Assembly: GCF_000745315.1 (NCBI RefSeq)
Contig: NZ_JQNQ01000001.1
Coordinates: forward strand, 868,001-932,000
Reading direction: 5' to 3'
Length of the DNA: 64,000 bases
Origin: Salegentibacter sp. Hel_I_6
GTDB taxonomy: Bacteria; Bacteroidota; Bacteroidia; Flavobacteriales; Flavobacteriaceae
The position numbers and the translations under genes were made by a program. The first letter of the stretch is position 1. Every line of letters begins with the position of its first letter. This document shows positions 20,199 through 29,564 of the stretch, one piece after another. The notes under the pieces were generated by a model. The model had not been told where the DNA came from and made no database searches. It was given only the letters and a program-made list of their open reading frames with translations.

Positions 20199-21392
20199 AT
20201 GCAAGAACAATTATCCAACCGAATTAACAATTTAGCTACTTCCCAAACCCTGGCTATGGCTGCCAAAGCGCGTGAACTTAGAGCAGAAGGGAAAGATATT
20301 ATTGGATTAAGTCTGGGAGAACCAGATTTTAATACTCCAGATTTTATTAAAGATGCCGCGATAGAAGCAATCAACGATAACTATAATTCTTACACTCCGG
20401 TAGACGGTTATGTTGAATTAAAAGATGCGATAATTAATAAATTTAAGCGGGACAACAATCTAACTTACAATCATTCTCAAATTGTGGTGTCTACGGGAGC
20501 CAAACAATCTTTAGCCAATGTGGCTATGGTTTTATTAAACCCTGGAGACGAAGTTATTCTACCTTGCCCTTATTGGGTTAGTTATGCTGAAATAGTGAAG
20601 CTTGCTGAAGGCGTTCCGGTAGAAGTTCCAACTTCTGTAGAAACCGATTTTAAAATGACTCCAGAGCAGCTTGAAGCAGCGATTACTCCAAAGACTAAAA
20701 TGATTTGGTATAGCTCTCCCTGCAATCCAAGCGGGATGGTGTATAGCAAAGAAGAACTAAGAGGCCTGGCTGATGTATTGAAAAAACATCCAGATATTAT
20801 AATTGTAAGTGATGAAATTTACGAACATATTAATTTTGTGGGTGGTCATGCCTCTATGGCTCAATTTGAAGATATGTATGATCGTGTGGTAACCGTAAAC
20901 GGTGTTTCTAAAGCATTTGCTATGACTGGCTGGAGAATTGGTTATATTGGCGCCCCTTCCTGGATTGCCCGTGCCTGTAATAAAATGCAGGGCCAAATTA
21001 CCAGCGGTGCCAATTGTATTGCTCAACGTGCGGTAATTACTGCCCTGGAAGCTCCGGTAAGCAAAATTAGTTTTATGGTTGATACCTTTAAGAAAAGGAG
21101 AAAACTTATCATAGATCTTTTAAATAATATTGAAGGTTTTGTAACCACAGAACCAGAAGGTGCTTTTTATGTTTTCCCGAATGTTTCTCAATTCTTCGGA
21201 AAAACAATTAAAGGTCATAAAATTGAAAACGCTACAGATTTCTCTATGTTTTTATTAGAAGAAGCTCTTGTAGCCACCGTAACCGGTGACGCTTTTGGAA
21301 ATCCAGAATGTATAAGAATTTCCTATGCGGCCAGCGAATCTCAAATCGAGGAAGCAATGAAACGAATTAAATCTGTGCTTTCTGATGCGTAG
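20199..21392 (+). CDS. pyridoxal phosphate-dependent aminotransferase (aspartate aminotransferase type)
   Basis: 397 aa class I/II aminotransferase of the thermophilic-AspAT (I-gamma) group. Landmarks: GLSLGEPDFNTPDF near 32-45, the PLP-contact YSSPCNPSGMVY (about 171-182), VSDEIYEHI (about 204-212), and the Schiff-base lysine in SKAFAMTGWRIGYIG (Lys at about 238). It probably interconverts aspartate/oxaloacetate and glutamate/2-oxoglutarate; a related substrate such as prephenate cannot be excluded. A palindromic repeat starts about 50 bases after the stop. Confidence 0.93.
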   Translation: MQEQLSNRINNLATSQTLAMAAKARELRAEGKDIIGLSLGEPDFNTPDFIKDAAIEAINDNYNSYTPVDGYVELKDAIINKFKRDNNLTYNHSQIVVSTGAKQSLANVAMVLLNPGDEVILPCPYWVSYAEIVKLAEGVPVEVPTSVETDFKMTPEQLEAAITPKTKMIWYSSPCNPSGMVYSKEELRGLADVLKKHPDIIIVSDEIYEHINFVGGHASMAQFEDMYDRVVTVNGVSKAFAMTGWRIGYIGAPSWIARACNKMQGQITSGANCIAQRAVITALEAPVSKISFMVDTFKKRRKLIIDLLNNIEGFVTTEPEGAFYVFPNVSQFFGKTIKGHKIENATDFSMFLLEEALVATVTGDAFGNPECIRISYAASESQIEEAMKRIKSVLSDA

Positions 21393-21442
21393 AATTTCGG
21401 TTTAATAGGTCCATTTAAACTATATATATATAACATCATACT

Positions 21443-21511
21443 CGTCATTGCGAGGAACGAAGCAATCTTCAGTAATTAACTAAAGATTGCTTCACTCCGT
21501 TCGCAATGACG
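21443..21511. repeat. palindromic REP-like element
   Basis: The arms CGTCATTGCGAGGAACGAAG... (21443-21469) and its imperfect reverse complement ...TTCGCAATGACG (21483-21511) make a long hairpin with a 13-base loop. The right arm is followed by six T, so it may also stop transcription. Elements beginning GTCATTGCGAGG are common between genes in Bacteroidota genomes. Confidence 0.8.
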
Positions 21512-21541
21512 TTTTTTATCAAAATCACAGCTTATTTCTTT

Positions 21542-21653
21542 GTTTCAGAGCCTACTCCGAAATTTATCCAGAGATCTAAAATGTTGGAGAATTAAAAACA
21601 TTTTAGAAACCCGAAAGGAAATTCGGGATAAAGTCTGAAATGAGTTCAGCTTG
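21542..21653 (-). repeat. dispersed intergenic repeat, copy 1
   Basis: Read on the minus strand this stretch contains CAAGCTGAACTCATTTCAGA and later ATAAATTTCGGAGTAGGCTC followed by TGAAAC. Copy 2 at 34551-34657 on the plus strand has the same blocks with a few changes. It fills most of the gap between the aminotransferase and trkH. Confidence 0.7.
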
Positions 21654-21708
21654 CCAGAAAGATATCTTTTCAGACAACTTTTCTATTTTCTAGAATTGAA
21701 TATTAGAA

Positions 21709-23205
21709 TTATCTATTCCTCCAGAAGAACGGAGTAAATAGGATAAGCACCGTAAATAGCTCCAACCTTCCTATTAGCATTAAAAAAGCACACCACCATT
21801 TACCAAGTGGCGGAAGAATATCAAAGTTATTTACAGGGCCAAGAGCTCCAAAAGCAGGCCCCACATTACCCAGCGAAGAAGCAGCGCCCCCAATAGCAGT
21901 TTCGAAATCAAGTCCAAGACCCCCTAAAACTACGGCGCCGATAATAAAGGAAAGCATATAAAGAATAAAAAAGCCAAGAATATTAAATGTCACTCCTTTT
22001 CCAATAGATTTTCGATTAAAACGTACCGGAAGGATTGCATTAGGATGAAGCGCACGTTTAAACTCTATTACGCCATTTCTAATCATAATAATATGGCGCA
22101 TCACTTTTACCCCTCCTGAAGTGGATCCTGCAGAGCCTCCTAAAAAGAACATTCCGAAAAAGAAAATGGTTAAAAAAGGGGTCCACATGGTATAATCGGC
22201 AGTAACAAAACCTGTAGTGGTTATTATAGCTAAAACCTGAAAAAGACCGTGCCTAAATGCACTCTCAGCCTCACCCCAAACCATGGGATGGTCTATTTGC
22301 GACAGCGCAACATCAGCTTCAAAATAAATAAGCAAAGAGGCAACCACAGTAAACGAGCCTATAAAGTAGAAATACCACTTAAATTCATCGTCATGTAAGA
22401 CTTTTTGAACTTTTCCTTTGAAACTATAATAGCTTAATACAAAGTTAGTTCCCGCCAAAAACATAAAAAGTATAATGATATATTGTATTACCGGCCTGTC
22501 GTTCCAATAGGCAACACTTATATTTTTAGTAGAAAAACCTCCGGTAGAAAGCGTACTAAGTGAGTGGTTTATTGCGTCAAAAAAGCTCATTCCTGCTACT
22601 TTAAGCAAGATAGTTTCTGCTACTGTATAACTTACATAAATCAACCATAAACGCTTGGCAGTATCTGTAATTCTTGGTTTTAATTTATCGGCACTTGGGC
22701 CGGGAGCCTCTGCAGCAAATAACTGCATCCCTCCTATTCCTAATAATGGTAAAATGGCAATTGCCAACACTATAATTCCCATCCCCCCAATCCAATGTGT
22801 TAAACTACGCCAGAATAAGATGCCTTTAGGAATGGATTCAATATCATTTAAGATTGAAGCACCAGTAGTGGTATAACCAGACATTGTTTCAAAAAAAGCA
22901 TCGGTAAATGCAGGAATGGATCCGCTTAAAACGTACGGCAGCGTTCCACTCAAAGCCATGAAAATCCAGCCAAAAGTAACTATAATGTACCCTTCCCGCT
23001 TTTTAACTTCTTTACGGTGTCCTCTTGTAGTAAACATAAAAAGCACACCTAAAAACAGGGTGATAAAAGCTGCAGTTAGAATCTCCAGGGTAACCCCGTC
23101 TTCATAAAACCAACTAAATAAAACTGCTAAAAGCATAAAACCGCCGTTGCATAAAAGCAACAGCCCCATAACGTGCAGAATAATCTGATTGTTAAGTCTT
23201 GGCAT
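21709..23205 (-). CDS. trkH: TrkH family potassium uptake protein
   Basis: 498 aa polytopic membrane protein of the TrkH/KtrB family. The four selectivity-filter-like segments are visible, for example GYTTTGAS (about 109-116), LSTLSTGGFS (about 215-224), ITTTGFVTADY and GGAASSLGNVGPAFG. It forms the K+-conducting pore that works with the TrkA gating ring encoded directly upstream. The start ATG overlaps the trkA stop by one base, so the two are translated from one message. Confidence 0.93.
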   Translation of the reverse strand: MPRLNNQIILHVMGLLLLCNGGFMLLAVLFSWFYEDGVTLEILTAAFITLFLGVLFMFTTRGHRKEVKKREGYIIVTFGWIFMALSGTLPYVLSGSIPAFTDAFFETMSGYTTTGASILNDIESIPKGILFWRSLTHWIGGMGIIVLAIAILPLLGIGGMQLFAAEAPGPSADKLKPRITDTAKRLWLIYVSYTVAETILLKVAGMSFFDAINHSLSTLSTGGFSTKNISVAYWNDRPVIQYIIILFMFLAGTNFVLSYYSFKGKVQKVLHDDEFKWYFYFIGSFTVVASLLIYFEADVALSQIDHPMVWGEAESAFRHGLFQVLAIITTTGFVTADYTMWTPFLTIFFFGMFFLGGSAGSTSGGVKVMRHIIMIRNGVIEFKRALHPNAILPVRFNRKSIGKGVTFNILGFFILYMLSFIIGAVVLGGLGLDFETAIGGAASSLGNVGPAFGALGPVNNFDILPPLGKWWCAFLMLIGRLELFTVLILFTPFFWRNR

Positions 23206-24554
23206 TAGAGAAAGAGTTTTTCAACCTTTTTTATAGACCTTGGTAAGCAGCAAACCACAATACGATCGCCGCGGGTAATTCTAAAATCACCTAAAGCAAT
23301 TATACCTTCTCCATCTCTAATAATCCCACCAATAATAGCCGATCTAGGAAAATCAAGATCTTTGATTCTTTTATTGCATACCTGTGAATTTGGTTTTACA
23401 ATAAATTCCAGTAATTCAGCATTCATATTATTGATCTTGGTCATTGCCACTACTTCACCTTTTCTAACATATCTAAATATGTTATTGGCTGCCAGTAGTT
23501 TTTTATTGATCAAAGTATCAATTCCAATAGAATGGCTTAACTGGTAGTAATCCATATTCTCAACTAAAGAGATAGTTTTCTTGACACTCTTTGATTTTGC
23601 AACCAGGCAGGACATGATATTGGTTTCCGAATTTCCGGTAACTGCAATAAATGCATCCATATCATGAACATTCTCTTCTTCCAGTAATTCTACATTTCTA
23701 CCATCACCATGGATAATAAGTGCATTTGGCAGTTCATCGGCCAGGTCATAGGCTTTCTCTTTATTTGTCTCTACCAACTTTACATTAAAGTTATTTCTGC
23801 ATAAGTCTATAGCGGTTTTTTTACCAATTTTACTTCCGCCCAAAATCATTATATTCTTAATGGCATGTTTGGTTTTCCCCGTAAGCTTGTAAAGGTTTTC
23901 CACCCCTCTTTTTAGGGTGATAAAATTTACCTGGTCTCCTTCTTTAAATTGGGTATCTCCACGCGGAATAAGCGTGTACTGCGTTCCATAACGCTGAATT
24001 GCAATAGGTACAAAATTTAGATCTGGGAAAATATTTGCAGCTTCCTTCACTGTTTTGCCCACAAATAGGGCATTACGAGAAAGGCTTAGCCCGATCATGG
24101 TTAAAGCTCCATTTTCAAATTCATAGCTATCATTAAAAGCAGATTGATTTAAAAGCAGCGCAATCTCTCTTGCTGCTAGAGCTTCTGGAGAAATCAATTC
24201 ATCAATCCCAAAACTCGTAAAACCAATTTCCTCCTTATTTTCAAGAAATTCAGTATTAGAAATTCGAGCTATTGTTCTCTTGGCACCTAATTGTTTCGCC
24301 AAAACACAAACTGTAATATTGGTGGCTTCACTAGAAGTTACGCTTATAAGCATATCTACATGCTTTACCTGCGCATCTTTTAAAATGCTAATTGAGGTTG
24401 CATCTCCCTTTATCGTCCTGATATCTAAATGAGTATCGGCGTAGGTAAGATTGTCCCGGCTGGTATCAATTAGAGTGATATCCTGGGACTCAAAAGAAAG
24501 CAATTTTGCCAAATGAAAGCCTACTTCACCTGCTCCGGCAATAATTATCTTCAT
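23205..24554 (-). CDS. trkA: Trk system potassium transporter TrkA
   Basis: 449 aa cytoplasmic regulator with two RCK units. Each begins with a Rossmann nucleotide-binding loop: IIIAGAGEVGFHLA at residues 2-15 and IMILGGSKIGKKTA near 232-245. Each is followed by an RCK_C domain. It binds NAD(H)/ATP and controls the TrkH channel. The frame is open ten codons further upstream, but the ATG at 24552-24554 (MKIIIAGAGEVG) places the Rossmann strand at the N-terminus as in the family. It overlaps trkH by one base. Confidence 0.93.
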   Translation of the reverse strand: MKIIIAGAGEVGFHLAKLLSFESQDITLIDTSRDNLTYADTHLDIRTIKGDATSISILKDAQVKHVDMLISVTSSEATNITVCVLAKQLGAKRTIARISNTEFLENKEEIGFTSFGIDELISPEALAAREIALLLNQSAFNDSYEFENGALTMIGLSLSRNALFVGKTVKEAANIFPDLNFVPIAIQRYGTQYTLIPRGDTQFKEGDQVNFITLKRGVENLYKLTGKTKHAIKNIMILGGSKIGKKTAIDLCRNNFNVKLVETNKEKAYDLADELPNALIIHGDGRNVELLEEENVHDMDAFIAVTGNSETNIMSCLVAKSKSVKKTISLVENMDYYQLSHSIGIDTLINKKLLAANNIFRYVRKGEVVAMTKINNMNAELLEFIVKPNSQVCNKRIKDLDFPRSAIIGGIIRDGEGIIALGDFRITRGDRIVVCCLPRSIKKVEKLFL

Positions 24555-24667
24555 ATAACAGCTTGAAATTGAAAAGAAGAACAAAGGTACGGTATTTTCA
24601 ACAAACCTAAAACCGAAGTCGCACTTAACAAATTCTAAAAGTTCAACCTCAATTATTTCATATCGTG

Positions 24668-24675
24668 TATCTTTG
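24668..24675 (+). promoter_or_regulatory. Bacteroidota-type -7 box for ubiE-porT
   Basis: TATCTTTG matches TAnnTTTG and lies 17 bases before the chosen ubiE ATG at 24692, which supports that start over the longer frame. Confidence 0.55.
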
Positions 24676-24691
24676 GCACAAAATTGTTATT

Positions 24692-25420
24692 ATGAGTAAA
24701 AAGGTTACTCCATATCAGGATTCCGGATTAAATAAGAAAAAGCAGGTTGAACAGATGTTTGATAAAATATCTGGCAATTACGATGGTCTAAATCGGGTTA
24801 TTTCTATGGGAACCGATGTAAAATGGCGAAAAAAAGTGATTGCGCTGGTTAAAGCGCAAAAACCAAAAGCGGTTTTAGACATTGCTACCGGCACAGGCGA
24901 TCTTGCCATACAAATGGCCGATATTAATGCTGAAAGAATTGTTGGTCTCGATCTTTCTGAAGGTATGCTTAAAGTTGGGCGTAAAAAAATTGCAGCAAAA
25001 CAATTAACCGATAAAATTGAAATGGTGCAGGGAGACTCTGAAGCGCTGCCTTTTGAAGATAATTCTTTTGACGCTATAACCGTGGCATTTGGGGTTCGTA
25101 ATTTTGAAAATTTAAAAAAAGGACTATCTGAAATTCAAAGAGTTCTAAAACCCGGCGGAATTTTTGTAGTTTTGGAAACTTCTGTCCCTACCAGATTTCC
25201 GTTCAAACAAGGTTATAAATTATACTCAGGCGCAGTATTACCGCTAATAGGGCGTGTATTTTCTAAAGACCGGGAAGCTTATTCTTACTTAAGTAAAAGT
25301 GCAGCTGCATTTCCTTATGGAGAAGCTTTCAACAATATTTTAAAGAAAACGGGGTTTATAAATGTAGAAGACAAACCTCAAACATTTGGGGTTGCCACCA
25401 TTTATACTGCTTCAAAATAA
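24692..25420 (+). CDS. ubiE: bifunctional demethylmenaquinone methyltransferase / ubiquinone biosynthesis C-methyltransferase
   Basis: 242 aa SAM-dependent methyltransferase performing the last step of menaquinone synthesis, consistent with a quinone for the Na+-NQR encoded nearby. Visible motifs: MFDKISGNYDGLNRVISMG (about 22-40), the SAM loop VLDIATGTGDLA, and FGVRNFENLKKGL. The upstream in-frame codons from 24665 overlap the promoter box, so the ATG at 24692 (MSKKVTPYQDSG) is preferred. porT follows after 4 bases, a linkage common in Flavobacteriia. Confidence 0.95.
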   Translation: MSKKVTPYQDSGLNKKKQVEQMFDKISGNYDGLNRVISMGTDVKWRKKVIALVKAQKPKAVLDIATGTGDLAIQMADINAERIVGLDLSEGMLKVGRKKIAAKQLTDKIEMVQGDSEALPFEDNSFDAITVAFGVRNFENLKKGLSEIQRVLKPGGIFVVLETSVPTRFPFKQGYKLYSGAVLPLIGRVFSKDREAYSYLSKSAAAFPYGEAFNNILKKTGFINVEDKPQTFGVATIYTASK

Positions 25421-25424
25421 AACT

Positions 25425-26096
25425 ATGAAGAAATTTTTTGTTATTGTCTTACTTTTTTGCGTTCAATTTGGTTACGCACAAATTTTTGGAGGAGATAAAA
25501 TTATTAACAACGAGAACTTTGACAAACAACAGTGGTCCTGGGGATACTACCTTGGATTCAATACCTACGATTTCAAGTTTAAATATAATGATGAAGCAAC
25601 ACCTAATGGTAACGACCTCATTATAGAAAAAACTTTGGGCTTTAATGTTGGTCTGGTTGGTAATTTAAGATTAAACAACAATCTTGATCTTCGATTAGAG
25701 CCGGGAGTTACTTTTAATACTCGTAATTTTAGGCCACCGTATACTCAAGAAGTTTACGAGATTAATTCTACTTATGTACATATACCACTTTTGCTAAAAT
25801 TCTCGGCAGATAGAAACAATAATTTCAAACCCTTTGTGGTTGGCGGTTTATCTACTTCTATCAACTTATCAAGTAATGAGAATAACCCCGATGAGCAATT
25901 TAGGTTTAAAACCAATAATTACCATTATGAAGTAGGTATAGGAGTAGATTTATACCTTTATTATTTTAAATTCTCTCCTTCCCTTAGAGGTGTCTTCACT
26001 ATAAATAATGAGCTGTTTGAATCTACTAACGAAACTGCGTCAAGCATAGATGCTATGAGATCAAATGCGGTATTCATTAATTTCACCTTTCAATAA
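25425..26096 (+). CDS. porT: type IX secretion/gliding outer-membrane beta-barrel protein PorT
   Basis: 223 aa protein with a clear signal peptide (MKKFFVIVLLFCVQFGYAQ) and an outer-membrane beta-barrel of the PorT family. Alternating hydrophobic strands end in a terminal aromatic (NFTFQ), as needed for barrel insertion. PorT/SprT is required for type IX secretion in Porphyromonas and Flavobacterium. The frame extends 13 codons upstream into ubiE; the ATG at 25425 exposes the signal peptide. The order ubiE-porT followed by a TrmH gene and tamL is a recurring flavobacterial neighbourhood. Confidence 0.88.
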   Translation: MKKFFVIVLLFCVQFGYAQIFGGDKIINNENFDKQQWSWGYYLGFNTYDFKFKYNDEATPNGNDLIIEKTLGFNVGLVGNLRLNNNLDLRLEPGVTFNTRNFRPPYTQEVYEINSTYVHIPLLLKFSADRNNNFKPFVVGGLSTSINLSSNENNPDEQFRFKTNNYHYEVGIGVDLYLYYFKFSPSLRGVFTINNELFESTNETASSIDAMRSNAVFINFTFQ

Positions 26097-26173
26097 AATC
26101 TTTATTATTGTTAATGGAATAAATAGTAAATTCGACACCAACTGGAGTGGTCTCGATCGAAAATATAGCGCAA

Positions 26174-26908
26174 TTACCCGGCAAAATCATTTCTCTTAAA
26201 CTCACTGAAAAGAATTGCCGTTGCTGTTGCGACATTGAGGCTTTCAGTTTCCTGCACTTCACCAAAACGTGGAATACTTACTCTTTTCCCTATCATCCCT
26301 TCTATTTCTGCTGAAATCCCATTCGCTTCATTACCCATTACAAGAATGGCTTTCTCTTCAGTTTTACTTTTATAAATATTTTCTCCTTCCATAAAAGCAC
26401 CATAAACCGGTAGTTCAGAATTTTCAAGAAAGGTTTTTAAATCGCAGTAAGAAATATTTACCCTCGCCAAAGATCCCATCGTGGCTTGAACCACCTTAGG
26501 ATTGTAGCAATCTACCGAGTCCCTTGAACAAACAAGGTTTTTTATGCCGAACCAATCACAAAGGCGAATAATTGTACCTAAATTTCCTGGATCCCTAATC
26601 CCATCCAATGCTAGAATCAAATTTTCATCTTGTACATTAACTTCTTCCGGTATTTCAAATAATGCAAGTGCAGCTTGAGGTGTTTTCAAAAAGCTTATTT
26701 TCTTAAGTTCGCGCTCATCAATATTTTGAATTTTATCTGCCTCAATTCCAAAATCTTCTTTTAAAGTAAAAAGCCGATTCAGCTTAAATTTAGAATAAAT
26801 AAGCTCGTTAATCGTTTTAAAACCTTCGGCTACAAAAAGTCCGTTTTTATATCGGTATTTTTTTTGTGCAAGACTGGTTATTAACTTAATTTGGCTTTTA
26901 CTAACCAT
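26174..26908 (-). CDS. TrmH/SpoU family RNA 2'-O-methyltransferase
   Basis: 244 aa SPOUT methyltransferase. The N-terminal substrate-binding part (KLITSLAQKKYRYKNGLFVAEG) precedes the catalytic SpoU domain with LALDGIRDPGNLGTIIRLCDWFG (motif 1), LVMGNEANGIS (motif 2) and SLNVATATAILFSEFKR (motif 3 knot). It 2'-O-methylates a ribose in rRNA or tRNA; the exact site is not predictable. The frame is open to 27085, but those residues lie over the divergent tamL start. The ATG at 26906-26908 (MVSKSQIKLI) is the natural start. Confidence 0.9.
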   Translation of the reverse strand: MVSKSQIKLITSLAQKKYRYKNGLFVAEGFKTINELIYSKFKLNRLFTLKEDFGIEADKIQNIDERELKKISFLKTPQAALALFEIPEEVNVQDENLILALDGIRDPGNLGTIIRLCDWFGIKNLVCSRDSVDCYNPKVVQATMGSLARVNISYCDLKTFLENSELPVYGAFMEGENIYKSKTEEKAILVMGNEANGISAEIEGMIGKRVSIPRFGEVQETESLNVATATAILFSEFKRNDFAG

Positions 26909-26918
26909 ACAAAAAATG

Positions 26919-26926
26919 TAATTTTG
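26919..26926 (+). promoter_or_regulatory. Bacteroidota-type -7 box for tamL
   Basis: TAATTTTG matches TAnnTTTG. It lies 14 bases before the GTG at 26940, inside the 31-base gap between the divergent TrmH and tamL starts. Confidence 0.5.
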
Positions 26927-26939
26927 ATCTCTTAAAAAT

Positions 26940-29519
26940 GTGTATTTGAATCGGCATTTCGCAAAAATATCATTATTTTTTTTAAGCCTGCTTTTTTTAA
27001 TTTCCTGTAATGCCGTTAAACGCGTAGAGGGTAATGATAAACTGCTCACTAACAATGAAATTTTCGTAAATAACGAAAAGATCAATGAGGCCAGAATTTA
27101 TAACCAACTCTACCAGGAACCAAATACCAGTTTCCTGGGGCTTCCCTTAAGACTTCATTTTTATAATCTTGCCCGTCCCGATATTGATTCTATTTTAACT
27201 GAAAAATATATGGAGAATGAAAGCAAGAAAAATACTTTAGTAGATATTCTTTCCTATAAACAGTTTGAAAAATATTTAAATTCCCGAAAATCTTTTAATA
27301 CCTGGATTAAAAAAACTGGAGAAGAACCGGTAATTGTGAACGAAGAAGACACTAAAAAATCGGTTAATCGCCTCAACTCCTGGTATTGGAATAACGGCTG
27401 GTTTAATGTTGAAACCGATTACGAGATTATTACTTCAGAAAAAAAGCAAAAACGTGCCCGGGTGGAATATGAAGTTACTACCGGCCCTCCCTATCATTTG
27501 GATTCAATAACCACTGATATTGCTTCAAAGGTCATAGATTCCTTATATGAGTTAAATAAAGCTGAATCGATTATAAAGGAAGGAACACAATACAGAACAT
27601 TAGACATTAATGAAGAAAGGGACCGGTTGACTTCACTTTTCAGAAATAATGGGGTTTATAATTTTGACCAGGAATATATAAGTTTTGATGCCGATACGAT
27701 TAACACAGATAATAAGGTAAATACCACGCTAATTATCAAGAATAGATTCGCTTCAGAAGACGATACAACTTCCAGAGTGCCTTTTAAAATTCACGAAATT
27801 AGCAAGGTGAATATTTTTACCGATTATAAATATGCAAACCGAAATCAGCCAATAACCGATAGTATTACAACCGAAGATGGTTATACGCTTTATAGTTTTG
27901 AAGAATTACAGTATAAACCAGAGGCAATTACAGATGCCATTTTTATTAGACCCGGAAATACTTATAGCGATATTTCACGATCCCGCACATACAATAGACT
28001 AAACTCGTTACGAGTTTTTAAGTATCCAAACGTTCAATTTACCCCAGACCCCGCAGATTCTTTACGCACCGATTTAATTGCGAATATTTTTCTTACGCCT
28101 CAACCAAAATATTCACTTGGTTTCGATTTTGATATTTCGCAAAGCAACATTCAGAAATTCGGAATTGGTGGCGGCGGCTCCCTTTTAATAAGAAATGTTT
28201 TTGGTGGTGCTGAAAATTTTGAAATTTCCGGGCGGGGCAGTATAGGTTCTTCTACCGATGCAGCGATAAGTGGCGATGATGATCGCTTTTTTGATATTTC
28301 TGAAATTGGAGCCGACCTTAAACTTACATTCCCCAGGATATTTCTACCTTTTGATACCGAAAGTTTTATTCCTAAATATATGCAACCTTTCACTGCACTA
28401 AGTTTGGGGGTTAGTACGCAAAACAATATAGGGCTGGATAAAAGGAACCTTACTGGAATAATGAACTACCGTTGGAATCCTTCCCGGCAACTTTCTAACC
28501 GCTTAGATCTTTTAAACATTCAATACGTAAGAAACCTTAATACCGATAATTACTTCAACGTTTACCGTAACTCTTACAACGATCTAAATGAAATTGTACA
28601 ATCGGGAAGTATTGTGACAGATCCTGCTTATTTAAACGAAGAAGGCCTGCTAAGCATTCCAACCGGTGCCGAAAGTTTTATTCGGGATATTTCTAATAAT
28701 ACTGGCGGAACTACCGGTTTAGATGAAGAACAAATTCAGCTTGTAAATAATATAGGAGAGCGTAAAAATCGTTTAACTGAAAATAACCTAATTTTTGCCT
28801 CTAACTATACGTATCTATGGAATACAAAAAAGAATCTTTACGACCAGGAATTCACGCGATTCAGGTTTAAAATAGAAACCGCAGGAAATGTTCTTGCCGC
28901 CGTCTCAAACATTGCTGGTTTTGAGAAGAATGAAAATGGCAATTACGATTTGCTAGGGGTTAATTTCTCACAATATATCAAAACTGAACTGGATTTTATT
29001 AAACACTGGGATATGGGCCAGAGTAATATTTTAGCTTTTCGTGCTTTTGGTGGAGTGGCTATTCCCTATGGTAACGCTAACAGTATTCCATTTGTTAGAA
29101 GTTTTTTTGGTGGTGGTCCTAACGATAATCGTGCCTGGAGAGCTTACGATTTAGGTCCAGGAAGTAGTGGCGGAAGAAATGAATTCAATGAAGCTAACAT
29201 GAAACTTGCTTTCAATTTAGAATACCGGTATAATCTTTTTGGCGCCCTCAACTCGGCTGTTTTTGTAGATGTGGGAAATATCTGGAATGTACTGGATATT
29301 GTTGAAGATGAAGACGCTACTTTTGAATCGCTTTCAGACCTAAAAAATATTGCAGTAGGCTCCGGTTTCGGACTTAGATATGATTTTAACTTTTTCGTGC
29401 TTAGGTTTGATATTGGCTTCAAAACCTACGACCCTGCCCAGCCAGATGACAAACGCTGGTTCAGGAATTACAACTTTAATAACGCCGTGTATAATGTAGG
29501 GATCAATTATCCTTTCTAA
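26940..29519 (+). CDS. tamL: BamA/TamA family outer-membrane lipoprotein (TamL)
   Basis: 859 aa Omp85-family protein. The N-terminus is a lipoprotein signal with the lipobox LISC at about residues 20-23, a feature of TamL rather than classical TamA. POTRA-like regions follow (about 100-370), then a 16-strand barrel with the characteristic block around FFGGGPNDNRAWRAYDLGPG and a terminal aromatic (GINYPF). TamL works with TamB in outer-membrane assembly or lipid transfer. No ATG is available; GTG at 26940 or TTG at 26946 must start translation, and the promoter box just upstream leaves little room for anything earlier. Confidence 0.87.
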   Translation: MYLNRHFAKISLFFLSLLFLISCNAVKRVEGNDKLLTNNEIFVNNEKINEARIYNQLYQEPNTSFLGLPLRLHFYNLARPDIDSILTEKYMENESKKNTLVDILSYKQFEKYLNSRKSFNTWIKKTGEEPVIVNEEDTKKSVNRLNSWYWNNGWFNVETDYEIITSEKKQKRARVEYEVTTGPPYHLDSITTDIASKVIDSLYELNKAESIIKEGTQYRTLDINEERDRLTSLFRNNGVYNFDQEYISFDADTINTDNKVNTTLIIKNRFASEDDTTSRVPFKIHEISKVNIFTDYKYANRNQPITDSITTEDGYTLYSFEELQYKPEAITDAIFIRPGNTYSDISRSRTYNRLNSLRVFKYPNVQFTPDPADSLRTDLIANIFLTPQPKYSLGFDFDISQSNIQKFGIGGGGSLLIRNVFGGAENFEISGRGSIGSSTDAAISGDDDRFFDISEIGADLKLTFPRIFLPFDTESFIPKYMQPFTALSLGVSTQNNIGLDKRNLTGIMNYRWNPSRQLSNRLDLLNIQYVRNLNTDNYFNVYRNSYNDLNEIVQSGSIVTDPAYLNEEGLLSIPTGAESFIRDISNNTGGTTGLDEEQIQLVNNIGERKNRLTENNLIFASNYTYLWNTKKNLYDQEFTRFRFKIETAGNVLAAVSNIAGFEKNENGNYDLLGVNFSQYIKTELDFIKHWDMGQSNILAFRAFGGVAIPYGNANSIPFVRSFFGGGPNDNRAWRAYDLGPGSSGGRNEFNEANMKLAFNLEYRYNLFGALNSAVFVDVGNIWNVLDIVEDEDATFESLSDLKNIAVGSGFGLRYDFNFFVLRFDIGFKTYDPAQPDDKRWFRNYNFNNAVYNVGINYPF

Positions 29520-29534
29520 GCCAACATATTTTCT

Positions 29535-29542
29535 TATTTTTG
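29535..29542 (+). promoter_or_regulatory. Bacteroidota-type -7 box for fbaA
   Basis: TATTTTTG matches TAnnTTTG, 23 bases before the fbaA ATG at 29565. Confidence 0.55.
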
Positions 29543-29564
29543 TAGTTCTAATTCAACTAAAATT

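Noticed and set aside
26909..27085. 59-residue N-terminal extension of the TrmH methyltransferase
   Set aside because: It covers the tamL promoter, start and signal sequence on the other strand; the ATG at 26908 fits the family.
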